Below, one piece after another: positions 35,972 through 44,788 of a stretch of DNA of 64,000 nt (positions within the stretch are counted from its first letter, which is position 1; each line of letters starts with the position of its first letter). Location: NCBI GenBank assembly GCA_963797485.1, contig CAWCPF010000003.1, forward strand, positions 620,001 to 684,000, in the 5' to 3' direction. The stretch comes from CAWAND01 sp963797485. Its GTDB lineage: Bacteria; Chloroflexota; Anaerolineae; Anaerolineales; E44-bin32. The position numbers and the translations under genes were made by a program. The notes under the pieces are model-generated. The model made no database searches, was not told the DNA's origin, and saw nothing but the letters and a program-made list of their open reading frames with translations.

Positions 35972-36078
35972 GGCCCTGAACGACCTTGCTAGACCTTACA
36001 GAGAGCTTGCATTTGTACCCGATGAACCTGGCCACGTGGCAAAATCATGTCTGAAAGGTTCAAACCAACCGGAGAGTT

Positions 36079-36522
36079 ATGAGAGGGTCTTTGTCCATGA
36101 ACAAACCTAACTTGTCGGCGCTGGCTTTGATTGGTCTTGCCTGGTCTTGCCTGGGCATGGGCTACATGAGCCTGCAGTTTCACTTTCTCCCCGAGGGGGC
36201 TGCCTTGGTGACGGAGACCCTTGGGCTTTTCGGAGCCGGCGTGCTGACTGGGGTGCTGCTCCTGTCAGTGCTCGACAACATGGAGACGCCCGTCGGCCGC
36301 TGGTTGGTGGTGTTCGGCTACCTGTTGTTTGCACCCCTTGGGATCATGGCCGGGCTGCTGGCCACGGGACCGTATGAACCGGTGCACATCGCCAGTTCGG
36401 TCTCGTTTGCGCTCATGGCGCCTGTCCTGATCGCCATTTCGGCCATCATGGCGGTGGGCCTGGGTCTGACCTTCACCGGAGGGCTGGCGGTTGCTGCCCA
36501 CCGGCTGGCTCACCGAGACTAA
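36079..36522 (+). CDS. small four-helix membrane protein of unknown function
   Basis: 147-aa hydrophobic protein with four predicted transmembrane segments (ALALIGLAWSCLGMGYMSL, LGLFGAGVLTGVLLLSVL, WLVVFGYLLFAPLGIMAGLL, APVLIAISAIMAVGLGLTF) and a short basic tail. No family recognised. ATG 36079 with GGAGAG just upstream is used; ATG 36097 is possible. It is alone on the plus strand between minus-strand acyl-CoA genes. Confidence 0.6.
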   Translation: MRGSLSMNKPNLSALALIGLAWSCLGMGYMSLQFHFLPEGAALVTETLGLFGAGVLTGVLLLSVLDNMETPVGRWLVVFGYLLFAPLGIMAGLLATGPYEPVHIASSVSFALMAPVLIAISAIMAVGLGLTFTGGLAVAAHRLAHRD

Positions 36523-36574
36523 ACCCTTGCTCGGCGCCCCCGCCAGTCGAAGGGCATGGCGGGGATAAACCACG

Positions 36575-36596
36575 GGGCGGGCCACCAGGCCCGCCC
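36575..36596 (+). terminator. hairpin after the small membrane protein gene
   Basis: Perfect 9-bp stem GGGCGGGCC/GGCCCGCCC with loop ACCA, but only a weak U-tract (TGTCC) behind it. It lies between convergent genes. Confidence 0.5.
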
Positions 36597-36650
36597 TGTC
36601 CATTCCAGCCAGTGTTTGATCCTCCGCCGTGGCCCATCCAGCCCGGCGGT

Positions 36651-37211
36651 TTAGTTTTCTCGGTGATGATCCGCTGCGCCGTCCAGCTCGTCATTCCTCA
36701 AGGCACGCAGGAATCCCAGCACGCCGGCAGCCATCACCTGGCTTTGCGCCAGCGCGCGGTCGGCCAGATGCCGGGCGCGGTCCAGGCGGATCTGAGGCTC
36801 CTGCTGCGTCGACTCGTACAGTTCGACCAACACACCGTGCGTGCTGGAAGGATGGATGAAGGCGATACGCTTGCCACCCGTCCCAACGATCGGCTCAGGA
36901 TTGATGAGGTTGAGCCCACATCGGCGCAGCGACTCCAGGCAGGCATCCAGATCGTCGACCTCGAAGCAAATGTGATGCACGCCCGGTCCGCGGCGCTGCA
37001 GGAAGCGGGCGACGCCGCTGTCGGTGGATGTCGGTTTGACCAGCTCGATCTCAGCCTCCTGCGTCGGCAGAAACGCCACGACGGACTGCTGGTCGGGGAC
37101 ATCCTCCACGTGGCTGAGTTCCAGTCCCAAGGCGTCGCGCCAAAAGGTGAGGGCCTCGTCGATGTCGTCCACAACGATGGCGACGTGGTCGATGCGTTTG
37201 ACACGTGGCAT
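36651..37211 (-). CDS. mce: methylmalonyl-CoA epimerase with C-terminal extension
   Basis: Converts (S)- to (R)-methylmalonyl-CoA, linking the carboxylase to the mutase. Two glyoxalase-fold repeats: IDHVAIVVDDIDEALTFWRDALGL with the first metal His, GPGVHHICFEVDDLDACLESL with the second, and the C-terminal Glu in HGVLVELYE. The family core ends near residue 135. About 50 further residues (mostly helical, RLDRARHLADRALAQSQ) make it 186 aa, longer than usual. Start ATG 37211. It is the last gene of the long minus-strand run, after mutase copy 2. Confidence 0.9.
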   Translation of the reverse strand: MPRVKRIDHVAIVVDDIDEALTFWRDALGLELSHVEDVPDQQSVVAFLPTQEAEIELVKPTSTDSGVARFLQRRGPGVHHICFEVDDLDACLESLRRCGLNLINPEPIVGTGGKRIAFIHPSSTHGVLVELYESTQQEPQIRLDRARHLADRALAQSQVMAAGVLGFLRALRNDELDGAADHHREN

Positions 37212-37281
37212 TGGGGCCTCGCAGCTTGAGGGCGGGTGTCGGCCCCATTGTAGTCGGAAACCAGGTGGCTGTCGGCCGCGG

Positions 37282-38943
37282 CTAGAGCACCGCCGGAGGC
37301 GTATATTCTCCCCAAGCCTGGCGCAGCCGGCCGCAGATCTCGCCCAGGGTGACATCGGCTTCAACGCAGTCGACGAACAAGGGGACCAGGTTGTCGTCCG
37401 AGTTGGCCGCCCGGGCGACCCGGTCGAGACTGGCCTGAGCGCGCGCGTCATCACGGCGGGCTCGAACTTCGGCCAGATGGGCCCGCTGGGCGTGTTCGAT
37501 GGCCGGGTCGACGCGCAGGGGCTCGATCGAGACCGGTTCATCGATCTGGTAGGCGTTCACCCCGACGACGATGGATTGTTCGGCCTCGATGCGCTGTTGC
37601 GCACGGTAGGCGGACTCCTGGATTTCGTGCTGCAGGAAGCCTGCCTCGACCGCAGCCAGGGCCCCGCCCATCGAGTCGATGAAGTCAAGATAGTCCTGAG
37701 CCTTGGCTTCGATTTCGTCGGTCAGGCGCTCGATGGCATACGCCCCACCGAGAGGGTCGACCGTGTCTGCTACCCCGCTTTCATGGGCGATCAGCTGCTG
37801 GGTTCGCAGGGCGACCCGGACAGCGTGTTCGGAGGGCAGGCCCAGCGCCTCGTCCATGCTGTTGGTGTGGAGCGACTGGGTTCCGCCCAGCACGGCTGCC
37901 AGCGCCTGGAGCGCCACCCTGACGACGTTATTCTCGGGCTGCTGGGCGGTCAATGTGGAGCCGGCGGTCTGGGCATGGAATCGCAGGCGCCATGAGCTTG
38001 GATTCTTGGCCCCATAGGTGTCTCTCATCAGGCGGCACCACAATCGGCGTGCCGCTCGGAATTTGGCGATTTCCTCAAGGAAGAGATTGTCCACGCTGAA
38101 GAAGAAGGCCAGCTGCGGCGCAAAGTCATCAATCGCCAGCCCCGAGGCCAGCGCCGCCTCGACGTAGGCGCGCGCGTTGGCCAGCGTGAACGCCAGCTCC
38201 TGCACGGCGGTCGCCCCGGCCTCGCGGATGTGGTAACCCGAGATCGAAATCGTGTTCCAGCGCGGCAGGTTCTTTTGGGCGTACCGGAACACATCCGTGA
38301 TCAACCGCATGGCCGGCCCGGGCGGAAAGATGTACGTGCCGCGGGCGATGTACTCCTTGAGAATGTCATTCTGGATGGTCCCCCTGAGCTGACCTTCGGC
38401 GACGCCCTGGCGGCGGGCCACGGCGATGTACATGGCCATGAGCACCGACGCCGGTGCGTTAATGGTCATGCTGGTCGACACGTGGTCCAATGGGATGTGA
38501 TCGAACAACTGAAGCATGTCGTCCAGACAGGAGATGGACACGCCGACCTTGCCGACCTCTCCCTCGGCCAGTGGGTCGTCCGCGTCGTAGCCAATCTGGG
38601 TGGGGAGATCGAACGCCACGGAGAGCCCGGTCTGTCCGTGATCCAGCAGGTAGCGATAGCGCGTGTTGGATTCGCGGGCCGAGGCATACCCGGCATACTG
38701 CCGCATCGTCCAATAGCGCCCCCGGTACATGGTCGGTTGGACCCCGCGTGTGAACGGCGCCTCCCCCGGGAAGCCCAAGGACTTGAGGTAAGCCTCGTCC
38801 GGGTGGTCGGGCAGGAACAGCCGTTCCATGGGAATATCGGAGCTGGTCTCAAAATGCTCCGACCGCTCAGGCTGCTGTTCGAGTGCCGCCGCCAGAATCT
38901 CTTTCTGCCAGCGGCTTAGAGCTTCAGCGAAAGTCTCGTCCAT
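37282..38943 (-). CDS. methylmalonyl-CoA mutase, large catalytic subunit (copy 2)
   Basis: 553-aa TIM-barrel subunit clearly paralogous to the copy at 34.3 kb: TRGVQPTMYRGRYWTMRQYAGY, GQTGLSVAFDLPTQIGYDADDP, LRGTIQNDILKEYIARGTYIFPP, LGGTQSLHTNSMDEALGLPSEHAV. It too lacks the cobalamin domain. It follows the CYTH gene by three bases and precedes the epimerase, so it is probably the mutase of the propionyl-CoA operon, with the other copy separately regulated. Confidence 0.92.
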   Translation of the reverse strand: MDETFAEALSRWQKEILAAALEQQPERSEHFETSSDIPMERLFLPDHPDEAYLKSLGFPGEAPFTRGVQPTMYRGRYWTMRQYAGYASARESNTRYRYLLDHGQTGLSVAFDLPTQIGYDADDPLAEGEVGKVGVSISCLDDMLQLFDHIPLDHVSTSMTINAPASVLMAMYIAVARRQGVAEGQLRGTIQNDILKEYIARGTYIFPPGPAMRLITDVFRYAQKNLPRWNTISISGYHIREAGATAVQELAFTLANARAYVEAALASGLAIDDFAPQLAFFFSVDNLFLEEIAKFRAARRLWCRLMRDTYGAKNPSSWRLRFHAQTAGSTLTAQQPENNVVRVALQALAAVLGGTQSLHTNSMDEALGLPSEHAVRVALRTQQLIAHESGVADTVDPLGGAYAIERLTDEIEAKAQDYLDFIDSMGGALAAVEAGFLQHEIQESAYRAQQRIEAEQSIVVGVNAYQIDEPVSIEPLRVDPAIEHAQRAHLAEVRARRDDARAQASLDRVARAANSDDNLVPLFVDCVEADVTLGEICGRLRQAWGEYTPPAVL

Positions 38944-38946
38944 GCC

Positions 38947-39570
38947 TCAATCCAGGTCCGCCCTCATCGTCAGGGTATCCCTCAAGCCCAGAATCGCCAT
39001 CGCATCTTGGTTGAACACCTCATAGGCTTCGAACGTCGTGAGGGCGGTGTCGAGCCCGGCGGCGATCGCAACCCGTTGCGCCAAATCGAGGTAACTTACA
39101 TCCAGGTGGTGGACCCAGTCCAGCCCCAATTCAGAGGCCACCTGCTGCAGGCTGGCCGGTGTCGGCCCCTCGATCTCGGCGAAGGTCCCGAAGGGCAGCT
39201 CATCGAGCATGATCTTGCAGTCGGCCAGACCCATGACCTGGCGATATTTCTCATACACGGCCACCACCTGGTAACCAAGTGCCTCGAGCAATTCGATGCC
39301 AGACCCGGCCGAGGGCAGATCGAACTCGATTTCGCGGCGGGTCAACGCCTGTTCGGTGCGCTGCTTGAAGGTCAAACTGCAGGTCGGCCCGTACCGGACT
39401 CGCAGGACCTTGCCGGACTGACTGAGGCTCCGGTCGGTGTCGTCAAAGCGCCAATTGCGCTCGAGATGTCGGGAGACGAGCGATCTCGCCCCGGCCTGCG
39501 TCAAACGATGGCTGAGGCGCAGCAGGTCTGTGACCGGGAATTTCGCCTCGGTCTCGTGGCCGGCCGGCAT
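38947..39570 (-). CDS. CYTH-domain protein (triphosphatase / class IV adenylate cyclase type)
   Basis: 207 aa with the CYTH signature ExExK at the N-terminus (HETEAKF). Tunnel strands typical of the fold follow: KVLRVRYGPTCSLTFKQR, REIEFDL, KYRQVMGL, KIMLDELPFGTFAEIEG. Members hydrolyse inorganic or thiamine triphosphate, or in a few cases make cAMP; the sequence alone does not decide. It sits with two- or three-base gaps between the biotin carrier and mutase genes, so it is cotranscribed with acyl-CoA carboxylation. Confidence 0.85.
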   Translation of the reverse strand: MPAGHETEAKFPVTDLLRLSHRLTQAGARSLVSRHLERNWRFDDTDRSLSQSGKVLRVRYGPTCSLTFKQRTEQALTRREIEFDLPSAGSGIELLEALGYQVVAVYEKYRQVMGLADCKIMLDELPFGTFAEIEGPTPASLQQVASELGLDWVHHLDVSYLDLAQRVAIAAGLDTALTTFEAYEVFNQDAMAILGLRDTLTMRADLD

Positions 39571-39571
39571 G

Positions 39572-40069
39572 TCAATCCAGGGTCAGCAACATGGCACCAA
39601 GCTTGACACTGTCTCCCGCCTTCACCCTCACGCGGCCGATGGTTCCATCGCGTGGTGCCTTGAGCTCATTCTGCATTTTCATCGATTTAAGCACGACCAT
39701 GATCTGGCCCTTGGACACCGCCTCGCCCTCTTGAACGGGCACGTCGACGACCAGACCCGGCATTGGCGCCTTGAGCTGGTAGTCTCCGCTTTGAGTGATG
39801 TCGCCCCCGGCGGCCTTTCGGAGCAGGCGCTGCCGTTCGTCCTCGACGGACACCTCGTACAGCTGGCCGCGCAGCAAGACATCCAGCCCCTCCCTGCCGG
39901 GACTGATATGCGCCTCGAAGGAGCGATTCCCCAAGATGAGTGAATAGACCGCCTGTTCGGCGACGGCCTGGAAATTGGTGTGCAGCCGCTCTCCGTCCAC
40001 CAGTACCTGGCCACTCTCGTTGATCTCGATTTCGTAGCCCTTGCCGGCGATGGTGGCGATGTACTTCAT
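39572..40069 (-). CDS. biotin carrier domain protein of an acyl-CoA carboxylase
   Basis: 165 aa. The C-terminal biotinyl domain (residues ~95-165) has the lysine motif VVLKSMKMQNEL, where SMKM replaces the usual AMKM, with the preceding LKAPMPGLV and trailing GDSVKLGAMLLTLD strands. The N-terminal ~90 residues resemble the BT/hammerhead linker of propionyl-CoA carboxylase alpha chains. It carries carboxybiotin between the AccC-type and carboxyltransferase subunits encoded upstream. Confidence 0.9.
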   Translation of the reverse strand: MKYIATIAGKGYEIEINESGQVLVDGERLHTNFQAVAEQAVYSLILGNRSFEAHISPGREGLDVLLRGQLYEVSVEDERQRLLRKAAGGDITQSGDYQLKAPMPGLVVDVPVQEGEAVSKGQIMVVLKSMKMQNELKAPRDGTIGRVRVKAGDSVKLGAMLLTLD

Positions 40070-40118
40070 GAAGGCCTACACCGCGGCGCGAGAGCGGCCA
40101 GCTTGGCGCTTGGCTGGC

Positions 40119-41627
40119 TCAACGGTGCAGCCGCTCCCACCGGCCGACCCATTTCCAGTTGCTCGTGTCGCGCTCGCCCCGGCGGACGATTTGGGAGGCC
40201 GCCTGAGTTTCACGATGAGCGTACAGCGTGGCGATGATCGCGGCAATCTGGTCGAGCGTCTCCTTATCTTCTTCAGCCTCATCCATCGAGAAACGTTCCT
40301 CGACGAAGCGGGTGTCGAAAAATCCAGCCAGGAAGCGGTGAGACGCCAGGAGATTCTGATGGAAGGGGATGTTGGTCTTGACCCCCAGGATGCGGTACTC
40401 CTCCAAAGCCCGGCGCATGCGCAGCACGGCCTCTGCCCGGCTCTCCCCCCAGCAGATGAGCTTGGAGATCAGGGCGTCGTAGTAAGGAGAGATTTCGAAA
40501 CCGGGATACACACCCGTATCGACCCGCACCCCCGGTCCGGTGGGAGGAATCGACAGGCCGATACGGCCGGTGGATGGCATGAAATCGTTGTAAGGATCTT
40601 CCGCATTGATGCGGCACTCGATGGCCCACCCGTTGGTCTTGACATCGTCCTGCGTGTAGCGCAGCCTGCGGCCACGGGCAATGCGGATTTGTTCCTTGAC
40701 AATGTCGATCCCGGTCACCATCTCTGTGACCGGGTGTTCGACCTGCAGGCGGGTGTTCATTTCGAGGAAGTAGAAGTTCTGGTCCTTGTCGAGCAGGAAC
40801 TCGATCGTTCCGGCGTTGAGGTAGTCGACAGCCTTTGCCGCCCGGCAGGCCAGCGCGCCCATTTCCAGACGCAAATCCCGGCTGACAGCCAGCGAGGGGG
40901 CTTCTTCGAGCAGCTTCTGGTGACGGCGCTGGAGCGAACACTCGCGTTCCCCGAGATGGATAGTGTTGCCCTCGTTGTCGGCCAGGATTTGGAATTCGAT
41001 ATGGCGCGCGTTGAGAAGCAGTTTCTCGAGGTACACATTGCCGTCGCCAAAGGCGGCTTCGGCTTCGCGACGGGCGGCGCGGAACAGCCCGGGCAGCTCA
41101 CCGGCTTCGCGTACTTCCCGCATGCCCTTCCCGCCGCCGCCGGCGGTGGCCTTGATCAGCAACGGGAATCCAATGCTCGGCGCGATATCTATCAAATCCT
41201 GGTCGTGCAGATCGCCCTCGCCCTCAGTGCCGGGGACGATGGGAACGCCGGCGGCTGTGACCGTGGCCCGGGCGACGGCCTTATCACCCATGGCGGCGAT
41301 CGCAGAAGGGCGCGGCCCAATGAAGATGAGTCCGGCGTCCGACACGGCCCGAGCAAAGTCGTCGCGCTCAGCCAGAAACCCGTATCCCGGATGTATGGCC
41401 TTGGCGCCCGATTTCTTGGCGATATCGATGATCTTGTCGCCACGCAGGTAGGACTCGCGGGCCGGGGCCGGCCCCAGCTCGTAGGCCTCATCGGCGTAGC
41501 GAACATGCAGCGCCGATCGGTCGGGCTCGGAATAAACCGCCACGGTGCTCATCCCGAGCTCGCGGCAGGCCCGGATGATCCTGACGGCGATCTCGCCCCG
41601 ATTGGCAACCAGGACTTTGTTAAACAT
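40119..41627 (-). CDS. accC: biotin carboxylase subunit of an acyl-CoA carboxylase
   Basis: ATP-grasp enzyme, 502 aa, carboxylating biotin with bicarbonate. Motifs: FNKVLVANRGEIAVRIIRACRELG at the N-terminus, KSGAKAIHPGYGFLAE, the glycine-rich ATP loop ATAGGGGKGMR, ECSLQRRHQKLLEEAPS, FLEMNTRLQVEHPVTEMVTG and the C-terminal FHQNLL region. It ends without a fused biotin domain, consistent with the separate carrier gene 50 bases downstream. ATG 41627 has GAGG eight bases upstream. Confidence 0.95.
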   Translation of the reverse strand: MFNKVLVANRGEIAVRIIRACRELGMSTVAVYSEPDRSALHVRYADEAYELGPAPARESYLRGDKIIDIAKKSGAKAIHPGYGFLAERDDFARAVSDAGLIFIGPRPSAIAAMGDKAVARATVTAAGVPIVPGTEGEGDLHDQDLIDIAPSIGFPLLIKATAGGGGKGMREVREAGELPGLFRAARREAEAAFGDGNVYLEKLLLNARHIEFQILADNEGNTIHLGERECSLQRRHQKLLEEAPSLAVSRDLRLEMGALACRAAKAVDYLNAGTIEFLLDKDQNFYFLEMNTRLQVEHPVTEMVTGIDIVKEQIRIARGRRLRYTQDDVKTNGWAIECRINAEDPYNDFMPSTGRIGLSIPPTGPGVRVDTGVYPGFEISPYYDALISKLICWGESRAEAVLRMRRALEEYRILGVKTNIPFHQNLLASHRFLAGFFDTRFVEERFSMDEAEEDKETLDQIAAIIATLYAHRETQAASQIVRRGERDTSNWKWVGRWERLHR

Positions 41628-41682
41628 GGCCGTGCCTCGTGTTCACCTCGGCCTCCCCGACGCCCCTGAGGGCGGTCAGTAC

Positions 41683-43233
41683 CTACAGTGGAATGTTGCC
41701 GTGCTTCCTGGCCGGATTGGCATCGCGTTTGTTGGAGAGCATCTCCAGCGCATTGATGACGCGCGGCCGGGTGTGACGGGGCTCGATCACGGCATCCAGA
41801 TACCCGCGTGAGGCCGCGATGTACGGATTGGCGAATTTCTCCCGGTACTCTTCCACCAGCTCGGCTTTGCGGGCGTCGGGATCTTCCGCCTCGGCCAGTT
41901 CTTTGCGGAAGATAATGCTCACGGCGCCATCCGGCCCCATCACGGCCAGTTCGGCCGTCGGCCAGGCCAGGTTCAAATCGCCGCGGATGTGTTTGGATGA
42001 CATCACGTCGTAGGCGCCCCCGTAGGCTTTGCGGGTCACCACTGTGATCTTGGGCACGGTCGCCTCGCAATAGGCATACAACAACTTGGCGCCGTGACGG
42101 ATGATGCCTCCATGCTCCTGAGCCGTGCCAGGCATGAACCCGGGCACGTCGACAAAAGTCAAGATCGGGACGTTGAACGAATTGCAGATACGGACAAAAC
42201 GGGCGGCTTTGTCGGAGGCATTGATGTCCAGCACGCCCGCCATCACCGCCGGCTGATTGGCGATGATCCCCACGCTGTGCCCCCCAAGATGGGCAAAGCC
42301 GACGACGATGTTCTGGGCGTAAGACTCTTGCAGCTCGAAGAAGACGCCGTCGTCAACGATGAGCCGGATGACCTCGCGCATGTCGTACGGTTTGCTCGGG
42401 TCCTCAGGGATGATCGTGTCCAGCGCGGCTTCGGTCCGCAAACGGTCGTCCTGTGTTGGCACGTAGGGGGGGTCTTCCATGTTGTTTTGAGGCAGGTAGG
42501 AGAGCAGCACGCGAATCAGGCCCAGGCAGTCCGCCTCGCTGTCGGCCACGTAGTGGCATACGCCCGAAGTGCTGGCGTGCACCTCGGCACCGCCCAACTC
42601 TTCGAAACTGACGTCTTCTTGAGTCACCGACTTGACCACGTCCGGTCCGGTCACAAACATGTAAGACGAGTTGCGGACCATGAAGATGAAATCCGTCAAC
42701 GCCGGCGAGTAGACCGCGCCGCCCGCGCACGGTCCCATGATGGCGCTGATCTGTGGGATGACGCCCGACGACAGGGTGTTGCGTAGGAAGATGTCGGCGT
42801 AGCCCCCCAGGGAGACCACCCCCTCCTGGATGCGAGCGCCGCCCGAGTCATTCAGGCCGATGACCGGGGCGCCGTTCTTGAGGGCATTGTCGAGCAGTTT
42901 GCAGACCTTGGCGGCATGAACCTCCCCGAGGCTGCCGCCGAAAACCGTGAAGTCCTGGGAGTATACGTACACCAAGCGGCCCTCGATCGTTCCCCAGCCC
43001 GTGACCACGCTGTCGCCCAGCACCTTGCGCTCATCCAACCCGAAGTCCGATGTGCGGTGGGTCACAAACATGTCGGTCTCGCGGAAAGAGCCCTTGTCGA
43101 GGAGCAAGTCGAGCCGCTCCCGCGCTGTGAGGCGGCTCCGGTCGTGCTGCGCATCGATGCGGTCCTGGCCTCCCCCCAGTTGGGCCTCAAGCCGCATGGC
43201 CTTCAGTTTTTCGAGTTTATCCTCAATGGTCAT
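41683..43233 (-). CDS. acyl-CoA carboxylase carboxyltransferase (propionyl-CoA carboxylase beta type)
   Basis: 516-aa crotonase-fold subunit transferring CO2 from biotin to propionyl- or acetyl-CoA. The N-half has GGSLGEVHAAKVCKLLDNAL, LNDSGGARIQEGVVSLGGYADIF and MGPCAGGAVYSPALTDF. The C-half has ADSEADCLGLIRVLLSYLP, GVLDINASDKAARFVRICNSF, FVDVPGFMPGTAQEHGGIIRHGAKLLYAY and KAYGGAYDVMSSKH. Context with epimerase and mutase favours propionyl-CoA. ATG 43233 overlaps the upstream membrane-protein stop (ATGA). Confidence 0.94.
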   Translation of the reverse strand: MTIEDKLEKLKAMRLEAQLGGGQDRIDAQHDRSRLTARERLDLLLDKGSFRETDMFVTHRTSDFGLDERKVLGDSVVTGWGTIEGRLVYVYSQDFTVFGGSLGEVHAAKVCKLLDNALKNGAPVIGLNDSGGARIQEGVVSLGGYADIFLRNTLSSGVIPQISAIMGPCAGGAVYSPALTDFIFMVRNSSYMFVTGPDVVKSVTQEDVSFEELGGAEVHASTSGVCHYVADSEADCLGLIRVLLSYLPQNNMEDPPYVPTQDDRLRTEAALDTIIPEDPSKPYDMREVIRLIVDDGVFFELQESYAQNIVVGFAHLGGHSVGIIANQPAVMAGVLDINASDKAARFVRICNSFNVPILTFVDVPGFMPGTAQEHGGIIRHGAKLLYAYCEATVPKITVVTRKAYGGAYDVMSSKHIRGDLNLAWPTAELAVMGPDGAVSIIFRKELAEAEDPDARKAELVEEYREKFANPYIAASRGYLDAVIEPRHTRPRVINALEMLSNKRDANPARKHGNIPL

Positions 43234-43637
43234 GACGGCCTCTCTCCGAAATACGTGCGTGAGGCAGGGCGCTGCAGGACCCACCACACACAACCAAGTA
43301 CCACCAGCGATGCCGCCAACTCAAATGGGCGTGTTTGAGCGGCGAATTCAGATCGGGCCAGCCAGATGCGGTCGGCCGAAAACCACAGGACATAGACGAG
43401 CCCGCCCCAGCGCGTCAGCTTCGGCCCCCAGGACCGGCCGGTCATCAGCCCGATCGCATCGGCCAGTCCGGAAGCTCCCCAGACCAGGCCGACCCCGGGC
43501 AGGTACCAAGCTGGAACGCTCAAGGGTAACTCGGGCAATGACAAGGACAACAGGAAGCGCGCCCAGTTGAAAGCCGACAGGATTAACACCCCCACCGCAA
43601 GCCAGGTTACGAGGGCGGGCCGCCTCTTAGATGTCAA
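43230..43637 (-). CDS. small membrane protein of the carboxylase operon
   Basis: About 135 aa if TTG 43637 is the start, with four hydrophobic segments (VTWLAVGVLILSAFNWARFLL, YLPGVGLVWGASGLADAIGL, WGGLVYVLWFSADRIWLA, ELAASLVVLGCVWWVLQ). No family assigned. It overlaps the oxidoreductase end by 11 bases and the carboxyltransferase start by 4, so it is translationally coupled to both. Confidence 0.65.
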   Translation of the reverse strand: MTSKRRPALVTWLAVGVLILSAFNWARFLLSLSLPELPLSVPAWYLPGVGLVWGASGLADAIGLMTGRSWGPKLTRWGGLVYVLWFSADRIWLARSEFAAQTRPFELAASLVVLGCVWWVLQRPASRTYFGERPS

Positions 43638-44658
43638 GGACGATCTTCCCCAGCTGCTGGCCGCCTTCAAGTCGCTCGTGAGCAGCACGCGCCTCAGACA
43701 GAGGATACCGGGTGTCGATGACCGGCCGGAGCTTGCCGTCGAACACCAACCGCATCACCTGATCAAAATCCGCCCGCGGACCCATCGACGAGCCGAGAAT
43801 GGACAGGTGCTTGGCGAACAGATAGCGGTGATCGATCTCATATCGTGGGCCGCCGGTGCTCCCGACTGTGAGGATCCGACCCCCTTTGCGTACCGCTCGC
43901 ATGCTTTGAGACATCGTTCCGGCGCCGACGCTGTCGGCCACCACATCGACGCCGACCTTGTCGGTGGCCAGGTAAACTGCTTTGGACCAGTCAGGCACCT
44001 CGGACCGGTCGATCAGGATGTCCGCCCCCAAGCTCCGGGCCAGGTCGATTTTCTCTTTCGACGACCCGACCACCAGCACGGTCGCCCCGGCCAGCTTGGC
44101 TACCTGGATGCAGGCGGTGCTCAGCCCTCCCGACGCGCCGACGATCAGAATGCTCTCGCCGGCCCTCAATTCGCCGCGTGACATTAAAGAATGCCAGGCC
44201 GTGAGGAAAACCAGCGCCGAGGCGGCCGCTTCGGCGTAACCGAACCCGTCTGGGAGCTGGAGCAGGTTGCGAGCGGGCAGGACGATGAGCTCACAATCCG
44301 CCCCAGGGACGGTCTCGCCAAGCAGGGTCCAATGCCGGCAAAGTTGCTCCTGACCCTGCCGGCAGGCTTCACACACGCCGCACCCCAGGTTTCCATCGAG
44401 GACCACCCGATCGCCAATATGAAACGCTTCGACTCCCTCACCCAGATCCACAACTTCGCCGGCACCGTCCGAGCCCGGAATGTGAGGCAGGTCGAGTTTG
44501 AGGCCGGGCCAGCCGTTGCGAACCCAGATGTCCACGTGGTTGAGCGACGTGGCGCGCAGCCTGACCAAGACCTCACCCGGTCCGGGGCGGGGATCGGGGC
44601 GATCTCCATACTGAAGCACCTCCGGACCCCCATGCTGGTTGAAGTAAACGGCCTTCAC
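43627..44658 (-). CDS. zinc-binding MDR-family oxidoreductase (quinone reductase-like)
   Basis: 343-aa NAD(P)-dependent medium-chain reductase. GroES-like N-domain (TSLNHVDIWVRNGWPGLK, HIPGSDGAGEV), structural-zinc cysteines in CGVCEACRQGQEQLC, then a Rossmann fold with VGASGGLSTACIQVAKL. The Gly-His-Glu of catalytic-zinc alcohol dehydrogenases is replaced by GSDGAG, so it is more likely an enoyl or quinone reductase. GTG start 44658. TATAAT at 44720-44715 (minus) gives a 50-base leader. Head of the carboxylase operon. Confidence 0.88.
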   Translation of the reverse strand: MKAVYFNQHGGPEVLQYGDRPDPRPGPGEVLVRLRATSLNHVDIWVRNGWPGLKLDLPHIPGSDGAGEVVDLGEGVEAFHIGDRVVLDGNLGCGVCEACRQGQEQLCRHWTLLGETVPGADCELIVLPARNLLQLPDGFGYAEAAASALVFLTAWHSLMSRGELRAGESILIVGASGGLSTACIQVAKLAGATVLVVGSSKEKIDLARSLGADILIDRSEVPDWSKAVYLATDKVGVDVVADSVGAGTMSQSMRAVRKGGRILTVGSTGGPRYEIDHRYLFAKHLSILGSSMGPRADFDQVMRLVFDGKLRPVIDTRYPLSEARAAHERLEGGQQLGKIVLDI

Positions 44659-44714
44659 CTAGGCTGATCTCCCTGGTGGTGCGCCGGGTGGATCTTGTCG
44701 GCGCGTGGATTTCC

Positions 44715-44720
44715 ATTATA
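44715..44720 (-). promoter_or_regulatory. -10 element of the oxidoreductase-carboxylase operon
   Basis: Minus strand AGCTATAATGG, TATAAT at 44720-44715, 57 bases before the GTG start. The rest of 44659-44788 shows no other feature. Confidence 0.55.
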
Positions 44721-44788
44721 GCTTGGGGGAAGTCGGGCCCTGAATACGGCGCTAGACCGGCTAAGCGGAGAATGGATCAGCCGCTGGA

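Noticed and set aside
40041..41669. 542-codon open frame antisense to the biotin carboxylase gene
   Set aside because: The opposite strand encodes an intact AccC with all motifs; long antisense frames are expected in GC-rich coding DNA and this one has no recognisable domain.
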